The position numbers and the translations under genes were made by a program. From an uncultured Lachnospiraceae bacterium (GTDB lineage: Bacteria; Bacillota; Clostridia; Lachnospirales; Lachnospiraceae), in NCBI GenBank assembly GCA_947652925.1, contig CANTEW010000015.1, positions 1 through 52,701 of the forward strand: a DNA stretch of 52,701 nucleotides. Reading direction: 5' to 3'. The notes under the pieces are model-generated. The model did no database searches. It was not told the origin of the DNA and worked only from the letters and a program-made list of their open reading frames with translations. Each line of letters opens with the position of its first letter. Position 1 is the stretch's first letter. Shown here one piece after another: positions 18,405 through 26,157 of the stretch.

Positions 18405-20695
18405 AGATTGGGATCATAACTTTTCATAGTGCTCATAATTATGGGGCTGTCCTCCAGGCATGGTCCTTGCAGGAATATCTCAGACAGCAAGGCCATCAGG
18501 TAGAGATCGTGAACCTGCGCCTTCCGGCGATCGATAAGATCTACCGCCTTGTCAGGAAGACGGATATAAAGGTCTGCGGGAATAGTCTGATCGACCGTAT
18601 GGTCAACGGGGCCTATTACCAGCTGTGTTTTCTATATCATTGTCTGCAGCCGAAGACCGGGAAGGTGGAAAAATATCGCAAGTTTGAGCGTTTTATCACG
18701 CGGGTCCTCCCGGTGACGGAAGAATTTGGCTCTTATGAAGAGCTGTGTCAGGCCGATCTTTCGTATGACGCGCTCATAGCCGGGAGCGATCAGATCTGGA
18801 ATACCGTGATACTGAAAAATATAAGCCCTGCGTATTTTCTGCAGTTTGCCAATAAAGACGCCCTCCGTATCTCTTATGCGGCCAGCATAGGCACAGAGGA
18901 GATAGAGGATTCTTATAAGATGGTGTTCAGACGCTATCTGAGAGAGTTTGACTTTATCTCAGTGCGGGAGAAAAAGGCACAGGAGGAAGTGGCGGCGCTG
19001 ACAGATAAAGAGGTGGAGCTGGTGGCGGATCCTACTTTCTTATTGGAGAGGGGAGACTTTGACAGGCTGATGAAAAAGCCCAGGTCATCCAGAAGGTATA
19101 TCTATGTGCATAATGTCCATCTGAACAGGGTGGACGAGGCGTTGAACAGCGTGGTGGAAGAAATGTCCGAGCGTCTGGGGCTTCCGGTGATCCATAACTG
19201 GGCTTCTAAGGTATTTTCTAACGAAGCGGGGCATTTCACCGGAGGGGCGGAGGAATTCCTGGGGTTGGTGGCCTCGGCAGACTATGTGATCACCAATTCC
19301 TTTCATTGTACAGTCTTTGCGATCATCTTCCAGAAAGGCTTTATCACGGTCCCCCACTACAAGCATCCAGACCGCATGAGGAACCTGCTGGAGAGCCTGG
19401 GGATCCCGGAGCATCTGATCAGCAGGGGAAAAGATATCCCGGAGGATCTGGAGCAGCTGGCCATCGACTATCAGGCGGTGGAAGAGAAACGGTCCGCCAT
19501 GGGGGCGCATGCCAGAGGATTCTTGGAAAAAGCGCTGGCAGGGAAAAAGGAAGTGGGCAGAGGACCGGAGGATGGCAGGACTTATCTGGAAGACGGGGAT
19601 ATCTTCCGCTGTTATGGCTGCGGTACCTGTAAAGACGTATGCCCCGCACATGCGATCTCCATGGAAGAGGATCAGGAGGGCTTCCGCTATCCTGTGATCG
19701 ATGAGACTGCCTGTACCCAGTGCGGCAGATGCAAAGAGGTCTGTATCGTGCATCAGCAGGAGGGCGGACGTGTCAAGGCAGAGGGGATCCCCGCAGCTTA
19801 TGCGGCGTATCATAAAGAGAAGAAAGTGGTGCGCAGGAGTACAAACGGCGGGGTATACACAGCTCTGTACAGAGCTATATTGAAAAAAGGAGGCGTTGTG
19901 GCAGGCGTCCGTTTCGATGAGGATCTGCGGGTGGTCTATGGTCTGGCTTCCGATGAGGAGGGATGCAGGCAGTTCTGCGGCCTCAAGCCTGTCTTTGCCG
20001 ACAGCGGGGATATCAAGCCTCAGGTGATAGAAGTGTTGGAAAGGGATGGGACGGTCCTTTTTACAGGTACGCCCTGCCAGGTGGCCGGTCTGAAAAGCTT
20101 TCTGGGAAAAGACTATCCGGGACTGTACACGGTAGAGTTTGTCTGTGACGGCGGCGGCTCGCCAAAAGTATTCCAGAAATATCGTGACTATCTGGAAGGG
20201 CTTTACAGATCCAAGATCGTGGATATCCAGTTCAACAATAAATTCAAAGGCGCCGCTACGCCTTTCGTGGTCACAGGATTTGCATCGGGCAGCGTGGATG
20301 TGGAAGACGCGGCAAAACATGACTATAACAACGCATATCGAGAGCATAAGATCCAGCGTCCTGCCTGCTATACCTGTGCGTTTGTGGGGAAGGAAAAAGG
20401 CGTCGCCGATCTTGTACTGGGCTTTTATCCTGGGGATGAGGAGCTGAATGACCCAGGCGGGATCTCTATGGTCAAAGTGATCACAGAGAAAGGAAAGGCT
20501 CTCTTTGATGAGGCGAAAGGGGATCTGGAATGGCGGGAGATCCCATGGGAGAAGGCGTGTGAGATGGATCGGAGCGGCCCCATACAGATGGAGTCGGGCA
20601 GATCCAGACTGATGTCCCACATCGATGAGAGTCCGATCGAGGACCTGCTCCTGACTTTTAACCGGTCAAAAAAAGGCGGCGTAAAAAATCTATAA
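18401..20695 (+). CDS. Polysaccharide pyruvyl transferase-FrhB fusion
   Basis: A 764-residue fusion. Residues 1 to about 370 match the polysaccharide pyruvyl transferase family: IGIITFHSAHNYGAVLQAW, ALIAGSDQIWN, and VITNSFHCTVFAIIFQK with the conserved histidine. Residues 404-450 hold two 4Fe-4S motifs (CYGCGTCKDVC, CTQCGRCKEVC). Residues about 465-764 are FrhB-like, with TNGGVYTALYRAI and VLFTGTPCQVAGLKSFL. Compared with the FrhB gene at 14786, the GDFWG block reads LGFYPG and the FRNK-GW block reads FNNKFKGAATP, so the C-terminal site has changed. It overlaps copy 2 of TagF-GT4 by four bases and ends the locus. A ketal-pyruvate or related modification coupled to a redox step is inferred, not shown. 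Confidence 0.85.
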   Translation: MKIGIITFHSAHNYGAVLQAWSLQEYLRQQGHQVEIVNLRLPAIDKIYRLVRKTDIKVCGNSLIDRMVNGAYYQLCFLYHCLQPKTGKVEKYRKFERFITRVLPVTEEFGSYEELCQADLSYDALIAGSDQIWNTVILKNISPAYFLQFANKDALRISYAASIGTEEIEDSYKMVFRRYLREFDFISVREKKAQEEVAALTDKEVELVADPTFLLERGDFDRLMKKPRSSRRYIYVHNVHLNRVDEALNSVVEEMSERLGLPVIHNWASKVFSNEAGHFTGGAEEFLGLVASADYVITNSFHCTVFAIIFQKGFITVPHYKHPDRMRNLLESLGIPEHLISRGKDIPEDLEQLAIDYQAVEEKRSAMGAHARGFLEKALAGKKEVGRGPEDGRTYLEDGDIFRCYGCGTCKDVCPAHAISMEEDQEGFRYPVIDETACTQCGRCKEVCIVHQQEGGRVKAEGIPAAYAAYHKEKKVVRRSTNGGVYTALYRAILKKGGVVAGVRFDEDLRVVYGLASDEEGCRQFCGLKPVFADSGDIKPQVIEVLERDGTVLFTGTPCQVAGLKSFLGKDYPGLYTVEFVCDGGGSPKVFQKYRDYLEGLYRSKIVDIQFNNKFKGAATPFVVTGFASGSVDVEDAAKHDYNNAYREHKIQRPACYTCAFVGKEKGVADLVLGFYPGDEELNDPGGISMVKVITEKGKALFDEAKGDLEWREIPWEKACEMDRSGPIQMESGRSRLMSHIDESPIEDLLLTFNRSKKGGVKNL

Positions 20696-20700
20696 AAAAG

Positions 20701-20743
20701 AAAAGAGTGCAGGACTTAGATGTCTGCACCCTTTTCTTTTTTT
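20701..20743. terminator. Bidirectional terminator between converging genes
   Basis: The sequence AAAAGAGTGCAG pairs with CTGCACCCTTTTC around a short loop at 20715-20721, with a bulged G. It is followed by T-rich sequence on the plus strand and preceded by A-rich sequence that serves the minus strand. It ends both the glycan locus and the sulfotransferase gene. Confidence 0.85.
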
Positions 20744-21869
20744 AGATACGTTTCAGAGCAGTATAGATCTTTTTGAGCCTTTTTTTGATCCGGAAGAGGA
20801 AGGAGCGGCGCTTTTGTGCCTGGAGCTTTGCTTCCAGATGTTCGATCTTATGTTGTTGTGCACAGAACATCTCCATCATGAATATGAGAAGATCCTCGTA
20901 GATCATGTTGTGATCCACATTGTAGACAGGCAGCTCTTCGATGGGCTCACGGAACAGGATACCGTCTTCCCGGCCCAGAAATTCCTTTGCGACTTTACAG
21001 TTGCTCTCTGCATACTGTCCTAAAAACTTGATCTGTTCTTCATAAGTGAACAGGCTTTCTTTTATATTTTCTGATCGGCCCTGCTGATAGACACATGCGG
21101 TCACCATAGGTCTTTCAACAAAATTAGATATATGCCGGTATTCGGGGAGCCCATTCATGATGCGTTTCATCTCGATGAAATTTCCGTTCAGGCTTGGGTT
21201 TTTTACGGCATCTTTTTGTACGAAGCCCTCCGTCATCTGGAGACCGATAATGTGCATAAAATCTGATATGAGCGTGTGGGCGCTGCCTTCGTACTGGCCG
21301 TTCTCGTATACACGCACGAACATGTTTTCTTTTCCAACGGAACTCTCTATTTTCTGCAGCTGGCTATAGTAGTCCAGAGGAAAATAGGCGTAGCGTTTGG
21401 TGCGGATATAGTCCTCGAAGCTGCAGGTGAGCTTTGCACCGCTTTTTACGCCCTGTTTCCAGAGGGATTGGATCAGTTGGTCCTGTCTGCGCAGATAAAC
21501 GATCACCTTCAGCTGACAGCCGATCTTGTCCAACTCCCCAATGACATTCTTCCAGAAGTCTTTATGCTTATGAAAATGATGCCAGATCAGCTCTTCGGAT
21601 AAGATGATGTTGGGATATTCCTTTGCCAGTGCCTGGAGTTTATGATATCCTATCTCACGCACATGTCGATATTCTGCTTCTTTTTTCTGGGGATCTTCTT
21701 CCTCTGACTGGAAGATCAGAAAGTGTCCGTTCCTGTTATTGACGGCAGCGTCCATAGAAGGATAACAGAATCCTTGCTCTTTTAATGGGAGGGGGTTATT
21801 GCGCAGGAAACTCTGGATCGCGGTAGTCCCCGTTTTCATGGTCCCGATACATAGATATATAGTCGTCAT
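20742..21869 (-). CDS. PAPS-dependent sulfotransferase family protein
   Basis: A 375-residue protein on the opposite strand from the glycan genes. The N terminus MTTIYLCIGTMKTGTT contains the 5'-phosphosulfate-binding loop, with K12 and T13 in the usual places. VIVYLRRQDQLIQSLW near residues 120-135 matches the 3'-phosphate-binding region. The family moves sulfate from PAPS to a hydroxyl or amine, commonly on glycans. The C terminus is basic and coiled-coil-like, rich in K, R, Q. I chose the ATG at 21869, ten bases after GGAG; an upstream TTG at 21908 would add 13 residues. Position next to the polymer locus suggests decoration of a surface glycan, but no PAPS-synthesis genes are seen here. 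Confidence 0.8.
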   Translation of the reverse strand: MTTIYLCIGTMKTGTTAIQSFLRNNPLPLKEQGFCYPSMDAAVNNRNGHFLIFQSEEEDPQKKEAEYRHVREIGYHKLQALAKEYPNIILSEELIWHHFHKHKDFWKNVIGELDKIGCQLKVIVYLRRQDQLIQSLWKQGVKSGAKLTCSFEDYIRTKRYAYFPLDYYSQLQKIESSVGKENMFVRVYENGQYEGSAHTLISDFMHIIGLQMTEGFVQKDAVKNPSLNGNFIEMKRIMNGLPEYRHISNFVERPMVTACVYQQGRSENIKESLFTYEEQIKFLGQYAESNCKVAKEFLGREDGILFREPIEELPVYNVDHNMIYEDLLIFMMEMFCAQQHKIEHLEAKLQAQKRRSFLFRIKKRLKKIYTALKRI

Positions 21870-21967
21870 ATGGTCAAATCTCCATGTTCCTAGATACTCA
21901 TGGTACAAACATTAACATAAACGGTATCTTTTGTCAAACATACTTTGGACTTTAGGGCCGGAGCATC

Positions 21968-21996
21968 TTTACAAGGGATGGGAATGAAGATATAAT
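21968..21996 (+). promoter_or_regulatory. Sigma-A promoter for the amidase gene
   Basis: TTTACA at 21968-21973, a 17-base spacer, and a perfect TATAAT at 21991-21996. Transcription should start near 22003, about 42 bases before the amidase ATG. It lies in the divergent gap between the sulfotransferase and the amidase. Confidence 0.85.
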
Positions 21997-22044
21997 TGTT
22001 TGTACATTATCTATGATAAAGGATGATCTGGACAGGAGGTATGG

Positions 22045-23079
22045 ATGTATCGAAAACCTTTGACAAAATTGTTCATCGTGATAGGGTCTCTGTGTACTGC
22101 ATTTGCGCTCGTGTGCTGTACGATCGCTTTTGTGCGCATGTTCCTGGCCAGCAGTGAGACGAGAAAAGGCCAGGAGACTTTAGAGGCGCAGATAGAAGAG
22201 ATGGAAGAGATGAAAAAAGAAATAAAAAAAGCTGAAAAGAGAGAAAAGAAAAGGCTGGAGGAAGAAGAGGAGAAGATCAAACAGGAACCGGAGGAGACAC
22301 CGTATGTCCATCCCAGTAAAACGCCCACGCCCACTGCCAGCCCCACGCCCACACCTCTGTCTTCCAATGAGGAGGGGACAGTGAGCGGCCCTTCTGAAAA
22401 TAAAAGGGAAGAGAGGGAGCAGGCGGCGACAGGCACAGGCCACGTGGTGGGGATCGACCCCGGGCATCAGGGTCCCCATGTGGATATGAGCGACACGGAG
22501 CCCAATGGACCTGGCTCGACAGAGATGAAGGCGAAGGCTACCGCAGGTACTTCCGGGGCGTATTCAGGGCTGGGTGAATACCAGCTGAACCTGGATGTGT
22601 CTTTGAGAGTGCAGCAGATCCTGCAGGACCGGGGGTATCGTGTAGTGATGACAAGGACCGACAATGACACAGCGATCAGCAATGCGGAGCGGGCGTTGCT
22701 GGCGGCGGACGAGGGGGCGGAGATCTACGTGAGGATCCATGCGAATGGCTCTGACGACCATGGCGTCCAGGGGGCGCTCAGCATGTGCCCGTCGCAGGAC
22801 AACCCCTATGTATCGGAATTGTACGGGGAGAGCCTGCGTCTTTCCCAGGGGCTTTTGGATGCTTATTGTGCTGCCACTGGTTTTGAGAATAGGGGCGTGC
22901 AGTTTTACGATAATATGACAGGGATCAATTGGAGCCGGGTCCCGGTCACGATCCTGGAGATGGGATTTATGACAAATGAACATGATGACCTGGCGATGGC
23001 CGATGCCGGATTCCAGCAGACGATGGCTGAGGGGATCGCAGACGGGATCGATGCGTATTTTGCAGGGTCTGGCCAATGA
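22045..23079 (+). CDS. N-acetylmuramoyl-L-alanine amidase (Amidase_3 type), membrane-anchored
   Basis: A 344-residue zinc amidase that cuts the bond between N-acetylmuramic acid and the stem peptide of peptidoglycan. A membrane helix covers residues about 9-35. Residues 40-90 are a charged coiled coil rich in E and K, and 90-130 is a P/T/S-rich linker. The catalytic domain starts at 137. It has GIDPGHQG with the zinc histidine at 141, a GEYQLNLDV glutamate, RIHANGS, and VTILEMGFMTN with the catalytic glutamate. ATG 22045 follows AGGAGG by five bases; ATG 22041 is out of frame. The next gene, 17 bases away, has a similar anchored layout, so the two probably act together outside the membrane. 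Confidence 0.93.
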   Translation: MYRKPLTKLFIVIGSLCTAFALVCCTIAFVRMFLASSETRKGQETLEAQIEEMEEMKKEIKKAEKREKKRLEEEEEKIKQEPEETPYVHPSKTPTPTASPTPTPLSSNEEGTVSGPSENKREEREQAATGTGHVVGIDPGHQGPHVDMSDTEPNGPGSTEMKAKATAGTSGAYSGLGEYQLNLDVSLRVQQILQDRGYRVVMTRTDNDTAISNAERALLAADEGAEIYVRIHANGSDDHGVQGALSMCPSQDNPYVSELYGESLRLSQGLLDAYCAATGFENRGVQFYDNMTGINWSRVPVTILEMGFMTNEHDDLAMADAGFQQTMAEGIADGIDAYFAGSGQ

Positions 23080-23096
23080 TGGGGAGGTTGTGAGCG

Positions 23097-24185
23097 ATGG
23101 ATAAGGAAAAGATCTATAAGATGATAGCCCTGGCCATGTCCGGGGTGGCAGTGCTGTTCGGTGTATTGTTCCTTGTTTTTTCTGTGGGATTGAGCAGCCT
23201 GAACAAGAATGTCCGTTCCCTGGAGGCGATGCTGACAGATGCGGTAAAAGAGAATGCCCAGCTGAAAACAGAGATCAAAGCATTTGAAGATAAACCGGGA
23301 GATGATACAAAGAGCGATGGGGATGGAGGAGAGTCAGACGGCGGGGACGGGCAGGCGGAGAACGCAAAAGATAAAAAGGGGGAAAAAGATAAGGAGACAG
23401 ATGCAGACATCCTGGAGGAAGAGGAAGGTCTCAGCCCCAGTGAGGAAAAAGAAGGTGTGGCGGATCTGACCATCTTGGAGGAACAATTGGATGATATGCT
23501 CGCCCAGGCCAGGGAAGCGGCGGGCGGCAGATGGTCGGTGCATATCAAGAACCTGAACTCTACCATCTTTACAGAAAGGGACGACAGTCCCATGCGGGCG
23601 GCCAGCCTGATCAAGTTATTTATCATGGGAGCTGTGTACGAGCAGTATGAGAATTTATGCCAGGCAAACGGCAAGGAAACGGTGGACCAGTGCTTGAATA
23701 TCATGATCACAGTCAGCGACAACAATGCGGCCAACCAACTGGTCACCATGCTGGGGAACGGAGATTCGGCTGCAGGCCGGCAGGTGGTCTCCGCGTACTG
23801 TGAAGAACATGGCTATCTGAACACCAGCATGGGCAGGATGCTCCTGGAGGAGAGTACCACGGGGGAAAACTATACGTCTGTGGGCGATTGCGCAAAGTTC
23901 CTGGAGACGGTGTATCTGAAAGAATTTGAGCACTGGGAGGAGATGCTGGGACTCCTTAAGGGCCAGCAGCGGCGAAATAAGATCCCGGCTCTGATCCCCG
24001 AGGGTGTGGAGATCGCCAATAAGACCGGGGAGCTGACGGGCGTGGAGGATGATGTGGCGATCGTCTTTGGGGATAAGAATCCTTATATCATATGTTTTAT
24101 GACAGACGGGCTGACGGACAGCAGCGTGGCGGTGGAGTGTATCGCGGAGATGTCTGGGAATATATATGGTTTTTTTAATCAGTGA
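23097..24185 (+). CDS. Anchored class A beta-lactamase-fold serine hydrolase
   Basis: A 362-residue penicillin-binding-fold hydrolase. A membrane helix (residues about 8-30) is followed by a short coiled coil and a very acidic, low-complexity linker (about 60-120). The catalytic domain shows SLIK at 170-173 (S-x-x-K), SDN at 207-209 and KTG at 309-311, the three active-site motifs in the right order. I see no clear ExxLN omega-loop motif of true class A beta-lactamases, so it may act on peptidoglycan peptides or serve as a lipoprotein-like carboxypeptidase; resistance should not be assumed. It probably shares the promoter at 21968 with the amidase. The ribosome site is GGGAGG. Confidence 0.85.
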   Translation: MDKEKIYKMIALAMSGVAVLFGVLFLVFSVGLSSLNKNVRSLEAMLTDAVKENAQLKTEIKAFEDKPGDDTKSDGDGGESDGGDGQAENAKDKKGEKDKETDADILEEEEGLSPSEEKEGVADLTILEEQLDDMLAQAREAAGGRWSVHIKNLNSTIFTERDDSPMRAASLIKLFIMGAVYEQYENLCQANGKETVDQCLNIMITVSDNNAANQLVTMLGNGDSAAGRQVVSAYCEEHGYLNTSMGRMLLEESTTGENYTSVGDCAKFLETVYLKEFEHWEEMLGLLKGQQRRNKIPALIPEGVEIANKTGELTGVEDDVAIVFGDKNPYIICFMTDGLTDSSVAVECIAEMSGNIYGFFNQ

Positions 24186-24215
24186 ATCTGATCGGCTGAA
24201 AAATATGTCTACCCA

Positions 24216-24244
24216 TTGATTTAATATCTGGTCAGCGTTATAAT
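24216..24244 (+). promoter_or_regulatory. Sigma-A promoter of the STM4015-4011 cassette
   Basis: TTGATT at 24216-24221, a 17-base spacer and a perfect TATAAT at 24239-24244. It lies in the 89-base gap after the serine hydrolase and starts transcription near 24251, leaving a short leader of about 24 bases. This makes the five-gene cassette a separate transcription unit. Confidence 0.85.
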
Positions 24245-24274
24245 CATCCTATAACGAGGAGGAGGTCATTTACG

Positions 24275-25132
24275 GTGAAGTCAAAACTATATGTATATGA
24301 TTACGATGCGTACGAAGAGGACGGCAAAGGACCGGATACGATGGTCGCGGATATCCTGGCGGATCCAGAGTTCCCAGGGCTTGAGGAGGTGCGGATCGGG
24401 AGCTGGGGGAGTGCGTATGAGGAGTGCTGCCAGCCTATCATAGACAACATGGTGGCAAATGCAGGGCGTTTCTCCCATATCCAGAGATTATTTATCGGGG
24501 ATATGGATTATGAGGAGTGTGAGGTCTCCTGGATCAAGCAGGGGGATTACAGTGCTCTCTGGGGAGCTATGCCGCAGCTTAAAGAGCTGACGATCAAGGG
24601 TTCTGAAGAGTTGGTATTGGGGGATGTCTGCCATGAAGGGCTGGAATCTCTGACGATCATCTGCGGAGGGCTCCCGGTGTCTGTCATGGAGGCAGTGCAG
24701 AGAGCCCGGCTCCCCCATCTGAAAAAACTGCTCCTTTACATCGGCAGTGATTATTATGGGTTTGATGGAGATAGAGACACAGTGAGGAAGATGCTGGCAG
24801 AGGCGGACTTTCCCAGCTTAGAGTATCTGGGGATCACGGACAGTGAGATCCAGGACGAATTGGTGGAAGTTGTCCTGGAGAGCAAGTATATGGGACAGAT
24901 ACGCACATTGGACCTGTCTGCCGGGACTCTGACGGATAAGGGAGGGGCGCTGCTCCTGGAGAAGATCCCCGCGTATCCCAATATAAGATCCCTGGATCTC
25001 CATTATCATTATCTCACAGATGAGATGATGGAGAGATTGTCGGAGCTTCCTGTGGAAGTGGATGTGTCGGAGCAAAATGAACCGGATGAGTATCATGGCG
25101 ATATCTGGATGAACGCCATGTTGACAGAATGA
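24275..25132 (+). CDS. STM4015 family LRR-like protein
   Basis: A 285-residue protein whose pattern matches leucine-rich repeats: LEEVRIGSWG, IQRLFIGDMD, LKELTIKGSE, LESLTIICGG, LKKLLLYIGS, LEYLGITDSE, IRTLDLSAG and IRSLDLHYH, each separated by 25-50 residues. I recognise it as the STM4015 family, the usual first or last member of a five-gene set. It has no catalytic motif, no signal peptide and no membrane helix, so a binding or scaffold role in the cytoplasm is likely. The start is GTG 24275, nine bases after a strong GAGGAGGAGG. Its stop overlaps the start of the next gene (ATGA). The family role is unknown; it may bind the substrate of the other four proteins. Confidence 0.8.
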   Translation: MKSKLYVYDYDAYEEDGKGPDTMVADILADPEFPGLEEVRIGSWGSAYEECCQPIIDNMVANAGRFSHIQRLFIGDMDYEECEVSWIKQGDYSALWGAMPQLKELTIKGSEELVLGDVCHEGLESLTIICGGLPVSVMEAVQRARLPHLKKLLLYIGSDYYGFDGDRDTVRKMLAEADFPSLEYLGITDSEIQDELVEVVLESKYMGQIRTLDLSAGTLTDKGGALLLEKIPAYPNIRSLDLHYHYLTDEMMERLSELPVEVDVSEQNEPDEYHGDIWMNAMLTE

Positions 25133-26157
25133 GACAGATCATCCTTTTGGGGGACCCTGGGACAAAACGGGCGGACTATTTTCAAAGAGCGGCGGCCCAG
25201 GCCGGGGTCCCTTTTTGTCTTTGGGAGTGGGACAGCCGGCGGAGGACCGGCTTTTCCTGTTTTTCGGAGCTTTTGGGAGAGAGTTTTGTCAAGATCGATC
25301 CGCCTTTGTGGGGATCCAGTGATCTGGACGAGCTGCCGGTATATGTGAACGGTTATCGGCGGGATCTGACGAGATTGGCCAGGCTGTCTGAGACGTGCAG
25401 TCTTTCCTTTCTGAACCATCCCAGTGCGATCATGGATGTGCTGGATAAAAAGGGATGCAAAGAACGTCTGCTGCAGGCGGGCATCCCAGTCACGGAGTCA
25501 TTGGGGGCCGTGTCCGGCGATACAGAGCGACTGATCGGGCAGATGAGGGAGGAGAGAGCTTTCCAGGTGTTCATCAAGCCCAGATATGGTTCCGGTGCGG
25601 CCGGGACAGCGGCTTTCAGGTACTGTCCGGGAAACGGCCAGGCGGTCCTTTACACGTGTGCTGCCCTGGAGCCGCAGACGGGGCATCTGGTGAATACGAA
25701 ACGGCTGCGGCGGTATGTACACAGGGAGGAGATCCTTCCCCTGCTGGATCGGATCTTGGGAGCGGATCATGTGGTGGAGCGGTGGTATCCAAAAGATGGC
25801 CGCGAAGGATATTCTTATGATCTGCGGGCTGTGGTCCAGGATGGACGTATAGACTTCCTTTTGGCCAGGCTCTCGAAAGGACCGATCACCAATCTGCACC
25901 TGGGCGCCCGCCCCCTGCCTGTTGAGGCGCTGGGTCTCTCTGCGGATGTTTTGGAGAATATCGCAGATCTGTGTGAAAAGGCGATGGACTGTTATCCTGG
26001 ATTGAGGAGTGCGGGGATCGATCTTCTGTTGGAAAAGGGGAGCCGGCGTCCCAGGGTGATCGAGATGAACGGACAGGGTGATCTGATCTATCAGGATATC
26101 TATCAGGAGAACCGCATCTATCGCCATCAGGTGGAGATGATGGGAGGGTACCAATGA
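25129..26157 (+). CDS. STM4014 family ATP-grasp-like protein
   Basis: A 342-residue protein with an ATP-grasp-like layout. An N-terminal domain (1-110) precedes a lid region with VFIKPRYGSGAAGTAAF near residue 147, where the lysine and glycine-rich turn would bind ATP. The C-terminal part has DLRAVVQDGRIDFLLA and then GIDLLLE and RVIEMNGQGDL near residues 300-322, resembling the metal-binding acidic and asparagine residues (ExN). ATP-grasp enzymes join a carboxylate to an amine, thiol or hydroxyl through an acyl phosphate. I recognise the sequence as STM4014-like. It overlaps both neighbours by four bases. The substrate is unknown; ligation of an amino acid is one option. Confidence 0.78.
   Translation: MRQIILLGDPGTKRADYFQRAAAQAGVPFCLWEWDSRRRTGFSCFSELLGESFVKIDPPLWGSSDLDELPVYVNGYRRDLTRLARLSETCSLSFLNHPSAIMDVLDKKGCKERLLQAGIPVTESLGAVSGDTERLIGQMREERAFQVFIKPRYGSGAAGTAAFRYCPGNGQAVLYTCAALEPQTGHLVNTKRLRRYVHREEILPLLDRILGADHVVERWYPKDGREGYSYDLRAVVQDGRIDFLLARLSKGPITNLHLGARPLPVEALGLSADVLENIADLCEKAMDCYPGLRSAGIDLLLEKGSRRPRVIEMNGQGDLIYQDIYQENRIYRHQVEMMGGYQ

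Noticed and set aside
19085-20620. Long minus-strand open frame of 511 codons
   Set aside because: It lies wholly opposite the pyruvyl transferase-FrhB gene, whose iron-sulfur motifs and overlaps are clear, and it reads as low-quality H/R/L-rich protein with no family motif.
23097-24185. Beta-lactam resistance gene
   Set aside because: The three serine-hydrolase motifs are present, but a clear class A omega-loop glutamate motif is not, and the context is cell-wall remodelling.
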